DNA of 57,561 nt. Origin: Bacteroidota bacterium (GTDB taxonomy: Bacteria > Bacteroidota > Bacteroidia > Chitinophagales > UBA10324). Numbering within the stretch: the first letter of the stretch is position 1; each line of letters starts with the position of its first letter. Positions 10,001 to 19,077 of this stretch are shown here, in pieces. Location: positions 35,951 to 93,511 of the forward strand of contig JAFDYS010000025.1 of NCBI GenBank assembly GCA_018267315.1, read 5' to 3'. The notes under the pieces are model-generated. The model ran no database searches and had not been told where the DNA came from. It was given only the letters and a program-made list of their open reading frames with translations. Both the position numbers and the translations under genes were made by a program.

Positions 10001-10511
10001 CACCACTTCAGTTGACAATACCACATACAAAGACACGATTACTCTTGCCGATGGTTGCTATACCCTGCGTGTGACCGACACGGGTGAAGACGGGTTGAGT
10101 TTTTGGGCCAATCCATATCAGGGATCAGGTTACTTCAGAATCCGAAATGCCGACAATGGCAACATGGTTAAAAATTTTGGCAGTGATTTCGGCGGTGAAA
10201 TTTATTCGCAGTTCACCGTAGGTTATTATGTGCATGCGGAAGAATTGCCTCAGGTGACGGCTCCCGACCTCACGGTCTATCCCAATCCCACTGATGGCGA
10301 AGTGTGGGCAGATCTCTACCTGCCAGTGAGAGAGGAGGCGCAAGTGCTTATCACAGATCTTGCCGGACGCCCGGTTTATTCGGAAGATCTGCATGATGTA
10401 CTCAGCCGCGGCTTCATCTTTGATTTAAGTGATGAAAGCCCGGGCTTGTACCTGCTTCAGGTGCGTTTGAAAGATCAGGTGCTAATGAGAAAGATTCTGC
10501 TGGCGAAGTAA
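7086..10511 (+). CDS. PNGase F-like peptide-N-glycosidase with inserted LamG-type domain and T9SS sorting domain
   Basis: 1141 residues. ATG 7086 opens a signal peptide (MRLQLIILGIFIQAGVAWA); ATG 7056 is a second candidate. Residues ~20-90 match the PNGase F N-terminal domain, including CGEWDY with Asp72 at the catalytic Asp60 position. Residues ~280-480 look like a LamG/concanavalin-like insert (VSFWFRGDD, NWHHWAFSKN, YRDGVLWH, VDEFAVWNTELD). PNGase F similarity resumes at EIGRYITPY (603), FIEGT (Glu658, counterpart of Glu118), CAEFC (Glu722, counterpart of Glu206) and DRANWCPG (762). The C-terminus is a T9SS type A domain (VYPNPTDGEV). PNGase F hydrolyses the amide bond between Asn and N-glycans; export to the cell surface for deglycosylating glycoproteins is the likely role. 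Catalytic residues appear intact; activity is inferred. Confidence 0.8.
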   Translation: MRLQLIILGIFIQAGVAWAGPGDTIQVQTFTFGSPQEGWFVFPSDSLRFEKIYMLYTLKCNSAQNPACGEWDYLTYTNRYEPTVDSATLTGVSYQVNGSSPDSFAYVTTPVTEITPSIQYGVIYNDTISYASALLGNGAAVSVFPFNTSQPVSRSQYLYKATELLAAGLTAGNITGLQFNFLQNGSVMKNLMVRIKNSALDSITPSQFENTGFTTCFQANTQFLNPGWSSVAFYTPFVWDGISNVVIEITYDNQSAATDYAVASDEMPQTGINISGNDHSAHFNDANYISVPQEAFASVDSQITVSFWFRGDDFLQDRTTFEAYNIYDQRILNVHLPWSDGNIYWDAGTTLIGSYDRIYKHADVSDYESNWHHWAFSKNCAAGSLKIYRDGVLWHSGTGFTRLMNDIKTFWIGSALWNINVSANGNVDEFAVWNTELDEATIQSYLYKPLDENHPNHNNLLVYYPFNADGLYTVKDESGNGFDGSVIGAQLPATPSSELFMNAQELIQRPQVKFEQGVYDVTTTQTVVFDTMPADPVSLVWFADPQHPGVPTDTQLVWIPQYENVYDANGNVVDSVFHAADTTIHLVKTPYNSGPIPVLRRWEIGRYITPYGIGLSLGSDGWMWTYDVSDYVTLLHDSVFLTAGNWQELLDLKFIFIEGTPPRDPLSIQNLWNGQYAYGVASDPIENHLTPLAVPIDADAKGVRLKARVTGHGFGGTSDCAEFCARNHYWLVNDQTVDSRLVWRDNCDLNPLYPQGGTWVYDRANWCPGAEVSTYDIELTPYVYAGDTALLDYNVDTYTWNGAGSLPYYDIQTQLISYGPPNFSLDAEVYDVIQPTTNKMYARRNPICSNPLIVIRNDGAETLTSLRITYGVEGNTLSEYQWTGNLGFLDTAHVRLGAFFAPQNGNSHQFIVQVSEPNGGVDENLLNDIVSNYINFPPEYPSHVYFEFKTNNNSFENDYYLYDSDGNLVTSRTTSVDNTTYKDTITLADGCYTLRVTDTGEDGLSFWANPYQGSGYFRIRNADNGNMVKNFGSDFGGEIYSQFTVGYYVHAEELPQVTAPDLTVYPNPTDGEVWADLYLPVREEAQVLITDLAGRPVYSEDLHDVLSRGFIFDLSDESPGLYLLQVRLKDQVLMRKILLAK

Positions 10512-10687
10512 ATAATGGGTTACTTCCCCGGGCATATTTCTCACGTAAAGCATCAGGAAGCCGGTGCTCGCGAACTCCCTCAGATGAAACAGCGGGGATC
10601 ATGGTATTTCACTGTGTGACGTTCTCTATGACAAATTAAATCACGGGGACTGCTACCTTTAGCCATATCAAAAACTAAAGCTGACTC

Positions 10688-11230
10688 GTGATCAGATCCA
10701 TCGTCAGGCATCCGCTCGTTTTCAACCTGCTCATTGTGCTCGCTACATTGGCCCTGTACAAAATCGTCAGCTCAGGAATCATTATTTCTTTCAGCCGGCA
10801 GTTCGTGGATGTGATGATCTTCTGCTTTTGTGTGGTGCAGCTTTATTACTTCGTGGTGTTTTCATTGCGGAAATTGTTTTTCGAAACCGGGTTCAATCTT
10901 TCCTATGCGAAAATTCTTTTTCGCATTTCCATCACCATCATTTTCGTGTTATTGACGTTCACCGCAAACTATTGGTGCCTGTTCGACAACAATGCGGCAT
11001 CCATTTCCGGGATAAATGAATCCTCGCTTTTCAGGGAATTGCTTGACATGTTTTATTTCAGTTGCGTCACCTTTGCCACCGTAGGATATGGAGATATACT
11101 CCCCCAATCCATGGCGGCGAAAAGTTGCGTGATTCTTGAAATGGCAACCGCATTTTTTCTGGTGGTGTTTCTTATCTCCAATGTGGGTACCATCATGAAA
11201 GCATCAAAAAGCGATGGGAATGGTTCCTGA
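10688..11230 (+). CDS. Two-pore-domain-type potassium channel (Ion_trans_2)
   Basis: 180 residues with about four hydrophobic segments. The pore region ATVGYGDI carries the K+ selectivity filter TVGYGD at residues 131-136, preceded by a pore helix (MFYFSCVTF) and followed by the last membrane helix. The start used is a GTG at 10688; the next in-frame ATG would delete the first helix. No cytoplasmic RCK/TrkA domain or cyclic-nucleotide domain is attached, so gating is unknown. It precedes a tripartite efflux operon on the same strand, 67 bases away, with no evident functional link. Confidence 0.85.
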   Translation: MIRSIVRHPLVFNLLIVLATLALYKIVSSGIIISFSRQFVDVMIFCFCVVQLYYFVVFSLRKLFFETGFNLSYAKILFRISITIIFVLLTFTANYWCLFDNNAASISGINESSLFRELLDMFYFSCVTFATVGYGDILPQSMAAKSCVILEMATAFFLVVFLISNVGTIMKASKSDGNGS

Positions 11231-11297
11231 GCCGACCGCATTTTACCTTCCATGAAAAATTTAATTTCGATCCTCCATCTCTGAACTGATATACCAG

Positions 11298-12314
11298 ATG
11301 CCCGCTACCCGAACCAAACAAATCGTAATACTGCTTGCCGTAATTGGTGTGCTGGTTTTTTGCTACTGGATGCTCATTCATTTTTTCGACAGCCGGAACA
11401 TGACGGATGATGCACAGGTTGACGGTAACATCGTACCGGTTATAGCCCGTACGGATGGATTTGTGGAACGCCTATTTGCTGACGATGATCAGCCGGTGAA
11501 GAAAGGCGAGTTGCTGGTGCAACTGGATACCACCGACCTGTATCTTCAACTACAACAGTCCATTTCCTCATTGAAAATTGCCGAAAACAAACTGGCTATC
11601 TCCAATGAGCAGATCAAGATTTCGGAACTGGACCTCAGAGTTGCAACCTCCACGATTGAATCAAAGCAGGCAACGGTGAACCGCACCAAAAGCGATTACG
11701 AACGATTCAGTGCACTCAAGGAGAAAGGGATCGTGAGTGAGCAACAGTACGAAGCGGCGGACGAAGCGTATAAGAAAGCCATTGTGGAATACAACATTGC
11801 GCATGACAAGCAAAACCAGGCAGCGTTACAAAATGTGACTGCCAAAGGAAATGCTGCTCTGGCTGAAGAAACGATCCTGCAATCGCAGCAACAAATCGCG
11901 TTGCTCAAGCGGCAGATCCAGTTCGCCTCAATTGTTGCTCCATCGGGAGGCATTGTTTCAAAAAGAAAAATTGAAGTAGGGCAGATGGTGAAGGCCGGCA
12001 CCCAGTTACTCACCATTGCCGACAATGATCACCTGTGGCTCACAGCGAATTTCAAAGAAACCCAGCTCAGCGGGATGAAGGAAGGCGACGAGGTCACAAT
12101 AAAAATTGATGCAATACCGGGAAAATCATTCCGCGGGAAAGTGAAATCCTTTGGCGGCGCCACGGGATCACGCTTCGCTTTGGTTCCTCCCGACAATGCC
12201 ACTGGCAACTACGTGAAAGTGGTTCAGCGGGTACCGGTGCGCATTGAATTTGCTGATTCGGTTCAGCATGATTTGCTGCGGCCGGGCCTGAGCGCAATCG
12301 TTTATCTCAAATAA
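11298..12314 (+). CDS. HlyD/EmrA-family periplasmic adaptor (membrane fusion protein)
   Basis: 338 residues. One N-terminal membrane helix (residues ~8-26), then DDAQVDGNIVPV, which is the characteristic EmrA/HlyD entry to the beta-barrel, a lipoyl half-motif (GFVERLFADDDQPVKKGELLVQLD), a long coiled-coil hairpin (residues ~75-200), the second lipoyl half (IVAPSGGIVSKRKIEVGQMV) and a C-terminal beta-barrel. It links an inner-membrane transporter to a TolC channel. The stop is 2 bases before the MFS gene, and a TolC homologue follows, so the three form a complete tripartite efflux operon. Substrates cannot be read from sequence. Confidence 0.9.
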   Translation: MPATRTKQIVILLAVIGVLVFCYWMLIHFFDSRNMTDDAQVDGNIVPVIARTDGFVERLFADDDQPVKKGELLVQLDTTDLYLQLQQSISSLKIAENKLAISNEQIKISELDLRVATSTIESKQATVNRTKSDYERFSALKEKGIVSEQQYEAADEAYKKAIVEYNIAHDKQNQAALQNVTAKGNAALAEETILQSQQQIALLKRQIQFASIVAPSGGIVSKRKIEVGQMVKAGTQLLTIADNDHLWLTANFKETQLSGMKEGDEVTIKIDAIPGKSFRGKVKSFGGATGSRFALVPPDNATGNYVKVVQRVPVRIEFADSVQHDLLRPGLSAIVYLK

Positions 12315-12316
12315 CG

Positions 12317-13864
12317 ATGATGGACCGGTCTTTTTTTCTGAAGCCCTACCTGTTTTTTATTCTTACCCTTTCCTTTTTCAACTACATCGCACCCGGAGTT
12401 TCATTCTCTTATGTTCAGAGTTACTTCGGGGAATCATTCGCTGATGCCTTCTGGCTGCTGCGCGGCTTTCAGTTATGCAACCTCATCACCGGGCTGGCCG
12501 TGCTCGTGATAATGAAATGGGTCGGCAACCGCCCGCTATTCATCGGTTCACTCACGGTGCTTACCATTACCACCATGGCGTCACAATTCGTGGATGATTT
12601 TTCGCAATTGCTTTTTCTGCGCATCGTGAGCGGACTTGCCAACGGGTTGGTTTCGGGGTCAGCGCTCATCATGCTTATGTCCTTATTTCCCAAAGAGAAG
12701 AAAGGCAGCGGCACGCTCATAAATGTTTTTGCCGTCATCGCTGGTATTTGCCTCGGCATTATGGCAACCAGTCTTTTCACACAGGATTATGGCTGGAAAT
12801 TCAATTACCTGCTCTCAGCACCTGCATTGGTGATGGGTTTGGTGCTGTCAGTTGGACTCATCAATTCATTACCGAAATCACCAGAGGTGGATGAAGACTG
12901 GCCGAGCATCCTGTGGTTTTCACTCTTTTTGGCCGGAGTCATATTCGCCGCAGTGTACTATGAGGAATTTGAAGGGATGAACAGTGTGGGATTCATCGTC
13001 GCACTTTCACTGGGGTTGCTGAGCGGTCTTGTTTTTTTTATCCGGAGTTTAACGCACGGCAAGCCGTTGCTGGATGCCTCACTGGTGCTGTATCCGCAAT
13101 TCACTTTTGCTACAGGGCTGATTTTCCTGGCCGGGTTTCATTTTGTAGGAATGGTTTCGATGTTGGCCAAACTGCTTGGCGGTGTATTGAAAATGCCGCT
13201 GGCAGATGTGTTATCATTTATTGCCGTGCTGGTTGTATTTGTATTGCTGAGTGCGATCATGGTGGCGGTTTTAGTCAGGCAGGGATTCAAACCTGTATGG
13301 ATCGTTATCGTGGCCCTGTTGTGCATTGCCCTTCAATCTTACACGTTCTCCCGGTTTGCTGATGATTTCAGTTTCAATCTTGTGTTGAAGCCGGCCTTCA
13401 TCGGCATTATTGGAGCGGGCTCGCTGTTTATCGGTTCGCTGTTATATGCAATGACTGCCGTGCCGCCTCCGCAGGTCACAAAGGTGTCCGCCATGCACAA
13501 TGTGATTTTCGGATTGGGCTGTGCGCTTTCATCTGCGTTTTTCACCGTCCATGTTGATCTCGGACGGGTGCAGCAAGTGAATTACCTGCGCGAATACACG
13601 GATGAAGGAAATCCGTTGGTGCAACAGAGCCGTTCATCGCAGCAGGCGCTTTATATAATGAACGGCTATTCACCTGATGATGCAGCCGCCGCTGCTGTTG
13701 CAGGATTGCAGGGATCCATCAAGCAGCAGGGATACTTTAAAGCCATCACACAAACTTATTTCCTGGTCTTTATCGTTTCGCTGTTACTCATTGCGCTCGT
13801 GCTTCTGGTTGAGTTCATCCGTACATTCAAAAAGAAAGAGCAGCCGGCACCCTCACCGGCGTAA
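12317..13864 (+). CDS. MFS transporter, EmrB/DHA2-like drug efflux
   Basis: 515 residues with about 14 hydrophobic segments, the DHA2 (14-helix) topology. The cytoplasmic loop between helices 2 and 3 is MKWVGNRPLFIGS, a weakened form of the usual GxLaDrxGrr motif A. Two ATG codons in a row (12317, 12320) follow the emrA stop by 2 bases, so translation is probably coupled. A periplasm-exposed segment (~residues 410-455) lies before the last helix. Together with the adaptor upstream and the TolC-like protein downstream it forms a proton-driven efflux pump. Confidence 0.87.
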   Translation: MMDRSFFLKPYLFFILTLSFFNYIAPGVSFSYVQSYFGESFADAFWLLRGFQLCNLITGLAVLVIMKWVGNRPLFIGSLTVLTITTMASQFVDDFSQLLFLRIVSGLANGLVSGSALIMLMSLFPKEKKGSGTLINVFAVIAGICLGIMATSLFTQDYGWKFNYLLSAPALVMGLVLSVGLINSLPKSPEVDEDWPSILWFSLFLAGVIFAAVYYEEFEGMNSVGFIVALSLGLLSGLVFFIRSLTHGKPLLDASLVLYPQFTFATGLIFLAGFHFVGMVSMLAKLLGGVLKMPLADVLSFIAVLVVFVLLSAIMVAVLVRQGFKPVWIVIVALLCIALQSYTFSRFADDFSFNLVLKPAFIGIIGAGSLFIGSLLYAMTAVPPPQVTKVSAMHNVIFGLGCALSSAFFTVHVDLGRVQQVNYLREYTDEGNPLVQQSRSSQQALYIMNGYSPDDAAAAAVAGLQGSIKQQGYFKAITQTYFLVFIVSLLLIALVLLVEFIRTFKKKEQPAPSPA

Positions 13865-13902
13865 TTAAATACTTGTACTGATTGCTAAACTATCTGACTC
13901 CC

Positions 13903-15279
13903 ATGAAAAGATTTTTTCTGCCCGCCTTACTGATCCTGTTATTCGTTGGCAGCATCCGACCGGGTTTTGCACAGCGCACATTCACCGTGGAGGAGTGTAT
14001 TGATTATGCCATTAAGAACAATCCGGCCTTGTTCTCTGGTGCACTGGATACTACCATCAGTCAGATCGGGATGAAACGGATCGGCGGTGAATACATTCCT
14101 ACACTGAATCTTGCCGCATCATTGCAATATTACCTGCTGAAGCGGTACACCATCATTGAAGGCACTTCCATTGTGGCGCCCGATAATATTGCCGACAATG
14201 AGGCCTATCCTCTGGAACTGGGCTATCGCAATGCCTGGTTTCCGTCCTTCAATGCGGAGCAGTTGCTTTATGATCCGGGGCATGCGGCGAGATATGAGTT
14301 GAATTCCGTCAGCGCGCAGTTGGCGATGCAGCAGTTGATCAGTTTGAAGATTGAACTCATTGCCGCCATCTACAAATCCTTTTCAACCTGCCTGGTGCTG
14401 GGCGTGCATGAATCTTTTCTGAAAGAAAACCTGAAGCGTACTGACACGCTGGTCTATTTCACGCACGAGAAATTCGCCAAAGGAACGGCGCTGAAGTTTG
14501 AAGTGAATCAGATGGAAGTTTCATCCAACCGTATCCGGAATGCGCTGATTCAGGTTCAGGGATTTTACAATCAGAGTCTGGAGCAACTAAAAGTCTTCAT
14601 GAATTATCATGAGCCGGATATGCTGATTCTGCAATCTGATTTTACTCCTGAATTGGTAATTGCCGGGAGCAGGATATTTCTCGATTCCATTTTACACGCC
14701 GGTGCTTCGAACCGGATCGAGTACCGCATCCTTGAATCGCAAAAACAACTGAGTGCAGCAAACCTCTCACTGGCGAAAAACCGGTCGCTGCCGTATCTCT
14801 CCGTGAATGGCATGCTCGGGTTTAATCCGCAGGCCACCAACATCGAAGATCTTTTTCAGGGTGAACGATGGAAACCCTATTCCTATATCGGGTTGAATCT
14901 CTACTTTCCTTTTTTCCAGGGACTGGATGTGAAGAGAAATACCGAGCAGATGCGGCTGCAAATGCAGCAGGCCGATTTTGATCTTGCTGCATTTCAGAAT
15001 CAGTTCTCGGGCGAAAAGAACAATGCCTTCCTCCAGTTGAAAAACTCGCTTGACCTGATGACGCTTTCAGACAGTACCCTGCGGTTGTCAGAGGAGAATG
15101 TGAGCATGCTGAAGGAAGCCCTGGATTACGGACTGGTGACAACGCTGCACGTGATTGTAGGGGAGAATGAGCTTTTTCTCAATCAGTCACAATACTTCGC
15201 GCAGTTGCTTGAAGTGACACTCAGTAACATCAATGCTCGAAAGGTGCGGGGTGACTTCAACCGTTTCGCAGGTCTTTGA
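13903..15279 (+). CDS. TolC-family outer membrane efflux protein
   Basis: 458 residues. ATG 13903 opens a signal peptide ending near GFAQ; an upstream TTG at 13882 would only add seven residues before it. After the signal comes FTVEECIDYAIKNNPAL, the standard start of an OEP (outer membrane efflux protein) repeat, and a second repeat begins near residues 260-300 (NRIEYRILESQKQLSAANLS, SLPYLSVNG). Long helical stretches and aromatic beta segments (YSYIGLNLYFPFFQG) match TolC. It is the third gene of the efflux operon and supplies the outer-membrane duct. Confidence 0.88.
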   Translation: MKRFFLPALLILLFVGSIRPGFAQRTFTVEECIDYAIKNNPALFSGALDTTISQIGMKRIGGEYIPTLNLAASLQYYLLKRYTIIEGTSIVAPDNIADNEAYPLELGYRNAWFPSFNAEQLLYDPGHAARYELNSVSAQLAMQQLISLKIELIAAIYKSFSTCLVLGVHESFLKENLKRTDTLVYFTHEKFAKGTALKFEVNQMEVSSNRIRNALIQVQGFYNQSLEQLKVFMNYHEPDMLILQSDFTPELVIAGSRIFLDSILHAGASNRIEYRILESQKQLSAANLSLAKNRSLPYLSVNGMLGFNPQATNIEDLFQGERWKPYSYIGLNLYFPFFQGLDVKRNTEQMRLQMQQADFDLAAFQNQFSGEKNNAFLQLKNSLDLMTLSDSTLRLSEENVSMLKEALDYGLVTTLHVIVGENELFLNQSQYFAQLLEVTLSNINARKVRGDFNRFAGL

Positions 15280-15315
15280 TTTATCTCCTAACTTCAAACT
15301 CACAAATCCATTAGC

Positions 15316-16398
15316 ATGAACCCAGAAACATCCGGAAATAACAACCGGGCCGCCTCAAGGCGAACGATTGACATCATTATCAGAGTAACCGCTCTGGCAC
15401 TGCTGCTTTACTGGTCATTCAAAATCCTCGAGCCCTTCATCGGGATTTTTATCTGGTCGGTTATCCTTTCCGTCTCTGAGTACCCGTTATTCACTTCCAT
15501 TGCGAAAAGACTTAAGGGGAAAAAAGTATGGGCAGCCACCTTGCTTTCCTTGATGTTCCTGCTGGTATTAATCGGCCCCGCCGTTTGGCTTGCCTTGTCA
15601 ACAGCTGATGATATTATAGCGCTCAAAAATGATGTGAATGAAAACGGGGTTACCATCAGTCCGCCGCCTCCGGGCGTAAAAGAGATTCCCGTCATCGGCA
15701 GAAAACTGGATCAGCTATGGACGGAGGCCTCAGTAAATTTTGAGCAGTTCGCTCAGAAGAACAGTGAGAAGATGAAGGAGATTTCATTGCGCATTTTGGG
15801 AATCATTACTTCCGTAGGAAAGGGATTACTGCTTCTTGCCGCGGCAATCATTGTGAGTGCCGTGCTTATGGTTTATGGCCAGCCGGCGGGGAAACTGGTG
15901 CGCTCTTTCTTCATAAGATTGGCCGGCGATGACGGAGAAGATATGGCGCGCGTGGCCGAAGTGACGATAAGAAACGTAACTCGCGGCATATTGGGTGTGG
16001 CGGCCATTCAGTCATTACTGGCCGGAATAGGGATGGTGGTTGGCGGCGTGCCGCTGGCTGGTTTGTGGACGTTGCTTTGGCTGATTCTTGCTATTGTACA
16101 GGTGCCGCCGATACCGATTGCCCTCGGCGTGATTATTTACCTGTGGAGCGGAGATACTTCCACGATAATGGCCGTGATACTCACGATTTGGATGCTGGTG
16201 GTGGGATTGCTTGATAATGTGCTGAAGCCGATCATGCTTGGTAAAAGTGCACCCGTTCCCATGCTCGTGGTTTTTCTTGGCGCCATCGGCGGTTTCATTT
16301 TTACCGGCTTCACCGGATTATTTACCGGAGCGATTGTTCTTTCACTTGCTTACAAGTTATTCGAGAAATGGCTGCACGAAGAGCGCGCATCATCCTGA
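15316..16398 (+). CDS. AI-2E family transporter (PerM/YdiK-like permease)
   Basis: 360 residues with about eight membrane helices: two pairs near the N-terminus, a long periplasmic or cytosolic loop (residues ~95-165), and a C-terminal cluster containing VQVPPIPIALGVIIYLW and LLDNVLKPIMLGK, both characteristic of the family. Members include the AI-2 exporter TqsA and Na+/H+ antiporter-like proteins, so the substrate is not predictable. It follows the TolC gene by 36 bases on the same strand and could belong to the same transcript. Confidence 0.85.
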   Translation: MNPETSGNNNRAASRRTIDIIIRVTALALLLYWSFKILEPFIGIFIWSVILSVSEYPLFTSIAKRLKGKKVWAATLLSLMFLLVLIGPAVWLALSTADDIIALKNDVNENGVTISPPPPGVKEIPVIGRKLDQLWTEASVNFEQFAQKNSEKMKEISLRILGIITSVGKGLLLLAAAIIVSAVLMVYGQPAGKLVRSFFIRLAGDDGEDMARVAEVTIRNVTRGILGVAAIQSLLAGIGMVVGGVPLAGLWTLLWLILAIVQVPPIPIALGVIIYLWSGDTSTIMAVILTIWMLVVGLLDNVLKPIMLGKSAPVPMLVVFLGAIGGFIFTGFTGLFTGAIVLSLAYKLFEKWLHEERASS

Positions 16399-16524
16399 AC
16401 ATTTATTGACAGCGGTTATTGAAACTTGCATAACAACTGCATCAAGGAATTTCAGAACTACACCGCACCCGTTACTGCTTAAAAAGGTTTACTACAGATT
16501 CAATTCAAAATATTAATTGTAACC

Positions 16525-18270
16525 ATGTCAATCGAAGCAACAGATCAACCACACAAGCCGGGGACATTACCCGGCGGATGGAAGCGATGGGTGCCTGGTC
16601 TGCAAATGATTTCAACTTACAAACTTAGCTGGCTCACCAGCGATGTTGCGGCCGGATTGGTACTCACCACCATGCTCGTTCCCGTGGGCATCGCATATGC
16701 CGAAGCATCGGGTGTGCCTGGCATTTACGGACTTTATGCCACCGTCATTCCTCTGCTGGCTTATGCGATGTTTGGCCCAAGCCGCATTATGGTGCTGGGT
16801 CCTGATTCTTCACTGGCGCCGCTCATTCTGGCCGTAGTGGTTTCTCTTTCGGCCAATGACCCTGCCAAAGCCGTGGCGGTTGCCGGCATGATGGCCATTG
16901 TTTCCGGCATTGTGTGCATCATGGCCGGTGTATTCCGTTTCGGATTCATTACCGAACTGCTTTCAAAACCCATTCGCTATGGATATATGAATGGCATTGC
17001 ATTAACCGTACTGATTAGCCAGTTGCCGAAGATGATGGGCTTTTCGATTGAGAGCAGCGGACCAGTACGCAACATCATTAGCATCGTTCAATCCATCATG
17101 GACGGGAAGGCAAACTATACTGCTGTGCTGATAGGACTCAGCACGCTCGTGATCATTATGGTGCTGAAACGGTACAAACGAATTCCCGGCATTCTCATCG
17201 CTGTGGCCGGCGCTACATTCGCCACCGGGTTCTGGCACCTTGATCAAGTGTATGGGGTTAAAGTTTTAGGATCGTTGCCTCAAGGATTGCCTTCATTCAG
17301 GATTCCATGGATAAGTATGGATGATCTTCAGGATGTAATCATCGGTGGTTGTGCCGTAGCGTTGGTTTCATTTGCCGATACCAGCGTGCTTTCTCGAATC
17401 TATTCGGTGAAGACAAAAACCAATGTGGATCCCAACCAGGAAATGATTGGCCTCGGTGCGGCAAATTTCGCAGCCGGTTTCTTCCAGGGATTTCCGATCA
17501 GCAGCAGCTCGTCGCGCACACCGGTAGCTGAAGCGTCCGGAGCAAAAACACAATTGACCGGTGTAGTGGGAGCGTTGGCTGTGGCAGTGTTATTGTTTTT
17601 CGGGGCCGATTTATTGAGAAGTTTGCCTAACAGTGCCCTGGCTGCAGTGGTGATTTCATCAGCCATCGGTCTTTTTGAACTGGGCGACCTCGGCAGAATT
17701 TTTCGGGTGCAGCGCTGGGAGTTCTGGTTGTCGGTTGTTTGTTTTTTAGGTGTGGCAGTCTTTGGCGCTATACCCGGCATCGGGCTGGCGATAGTGATTG
17801 CAGTGATTGAATTTTTATGGGATGGATGGCGCCCGCATTATGCCGTGCTTGGCCGTGTGGAAGGCATTCGCGGCTATCATGACATCAAGCGGTATCCACA
17901 GGCACGGCTTGTTCCCGGACTGATTTTATTTCGGTGGGATGCGCCATTGTTCTTCGCCAATGCAGCCCTGTTCAGGGAAGAAGTGTTGAAACAGGTTGAC
18001 AGTGCTCCTGCTCCCGTTAATCGCATCATCGTTACTTCAGAACCGGTTACCAGTATTGACATTACTTCGGCAGATATGCTGGTTGATTTGAAAAAGGAAT
18101 TGGAAGAAAAGCAGGTGCAACTCCACTTTGCTGAAATGAAAGATCCCGTGAAGGACAAACTGAAACGGTTTGAGTTATTTCCTGTACTCGGGTCAGATAT
18201 TTTTTATCCGACGATAGGTGCTGCCGTGGACCGCTATCTCGAAGAATTTAAAGTGGACTGGAAACCATAA
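16525..18270 (+). CDS. SulP-family anion permease with STAS domain
   Basis: 581 residues. The transmembrane part (residues ~25-440) begins LTSDVAAGLVLTTMLVPVGIAYAEASGVPGIYGLYA, which contains the SulP signature, and later has SSSSRTPVAEASGAKTQ and LPNSALAAVVISSAIGL. A cytosolic STAS domain follows (~residues 465-575: DAPLFFANAALFREEV, SIDITSADMLVDLKKELEEK). SulP proteins move sulfate, bicarbonate or other anions. No sulfate-assimilation gene or carbonic anhydrase is adjacent, so the anion is undetermined. Last gene of the plus-strand membrane-protein block; the next gene is convergent. Confidence 0.9.
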   Translation: MSIEATDQPHKPGTLPGGWKRWVPGLQMISTYKLSWLTSDVAAGLVLTTMLVPVGIAYAEASGVPGIYGLYATVIPLLAYAMFGPSRIMVLGPDSSLAPLILAVVVSLSANDPAKAVAVAGMMAIVSGIVCIMAGVFRFGFITELLSKPIRYGYMNGIALTVLISQLPKMMGFSIESSGPVRNIISIVQSIMDGKANYTAVLIGLSTLVIIMVLKRYKRIPGILIAVAGATFATGFWHLDQVYGVKVLGSLPQGLPSFRIPWISMDDLQDVIIGGCAVALVSFADTSVLSRIYSVKTKTNVDPNQEMIGLGAANFAAGFFQGFPISSSSSRTPVAEASGAKTQLTGVVGALAVAVLLFFGADLLRSLPNSALAAVVISSAIGLFELGDLGRIFRVQRWEFWLSVVCFLGVAVFGAIPGIGLAIVIAVIEFLWDGWRPHYAVLGRVEGIRGYHDIKRYPQARLVPGLILFRWDAPLFFANAALFREEVLKQVDSAPAPVNRIIVTSEPVTSIDITSADMLVDLKKELEEKQVQLHFAEMKDPVKDKLKRFELFPVLGSDIFYPTIGAAVDRYLEEFKVDWKP

Positions 18271-18405
18271 TGAGATTGGATTACCTGATGGGAAGCTTAT
18301 TCCACCGGACACTCATTTCAACAGGAAAATTTATTGGCGCAAGTCATTTTCCGGAATTTCTCATCATGAAAATCTGATGGGTGCCCGGCTCATTGTTCAC
18401 AGCCA

Positions 18406-18963
18406 TCAAACTCTCACACGGCCACGGAAACCACGCGCTGAGTAATAGGATTCGGCTCCATTGTGATAGGTGAACACATGATCGTAACGCCGGTCGCAAA
18501 AGATCGCTCCGCCCAGTTCCCGGATGGATTCAGGTGTTTTCACCCAGCTTGATGTTTTCAGATCAAATGCACCAAGCGTTTGCAAATGGCGGTATTCTTC
18601 TTCGGTCAGCAAACTAATGCCCATGCCGGCGGCCATACCGACGGCACTGCCTTTCGGTTTGTTTTCTTTCCTCGAAGCGAGTGCGTCTTCATCGTAGCAA
18701 AGACTGCGACGACCTGCCGGACTTTCCGGCGAACAATCGTAAAAAAGAAATTCATTTGACTTTGCATCATAGCCCACCACATCAGGTTCGCCACCCGATT
18801 GCTCCATTTCATGCAGCACTGCCAGCTTTTCGGCAGCGGCTTCAAGTTTTGCCTGCACCTGTTGCCAATCAATTCCCTTGTGGCGATTCTTGCTTTTCTC
18901 AAAGCGCGCTTTTAAAATGCTGAGCATTTCATTGCGCTCCTGTTGCGAAAGTTTCTTTTTCAT
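18406..18963 (-). CDS. DUF4256 domain-containing protein
   Basis: 185 residues, no signal peptide or membrane helix. It contains the recognisable DUF4256 features: NRHKGIDWQQVQAKLE, MEQSGGEPDVVGYD, FYDCSPESPAGRRSLCYDEDA and the end ESYYSARGFRGRVRV. This family spans nearly the whole protein and has no assigned function; members are small cytosolic proteins scattered across Bacteroidota and Firmicutes. It is convergent with the SulP gene and stands alone on its strand; no operon partner is apparent. Confidence 0.8.
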   Translation of the reverse strand: MKKKLSQQERNEMLSILKARFEKSKNRHKGIDWQQVQAKLEAAAEKLAVLHEMEQSGGEPDVVGYDAKSNEFLFYDCSPESPAGRRSLCYDEDALASRKENKPKGSAVGMAAGMGISLLTEEEYRHLQTLGAFDLKTSSWVKTPESIRELGGAIFCDRRYDHVFTYHNGAESYYSARGFRGRVRV

Positions 18964-19077
18964 TACGCGTGTATGTTATCTGAGTATTAACTCACTCTTA
19001 TTTTAAACCTTATTCATCCTTTACTACTGATGCCATCATCAGTTTTTTTTCTGAACGCTAAAATCTTGTCGGAACTT

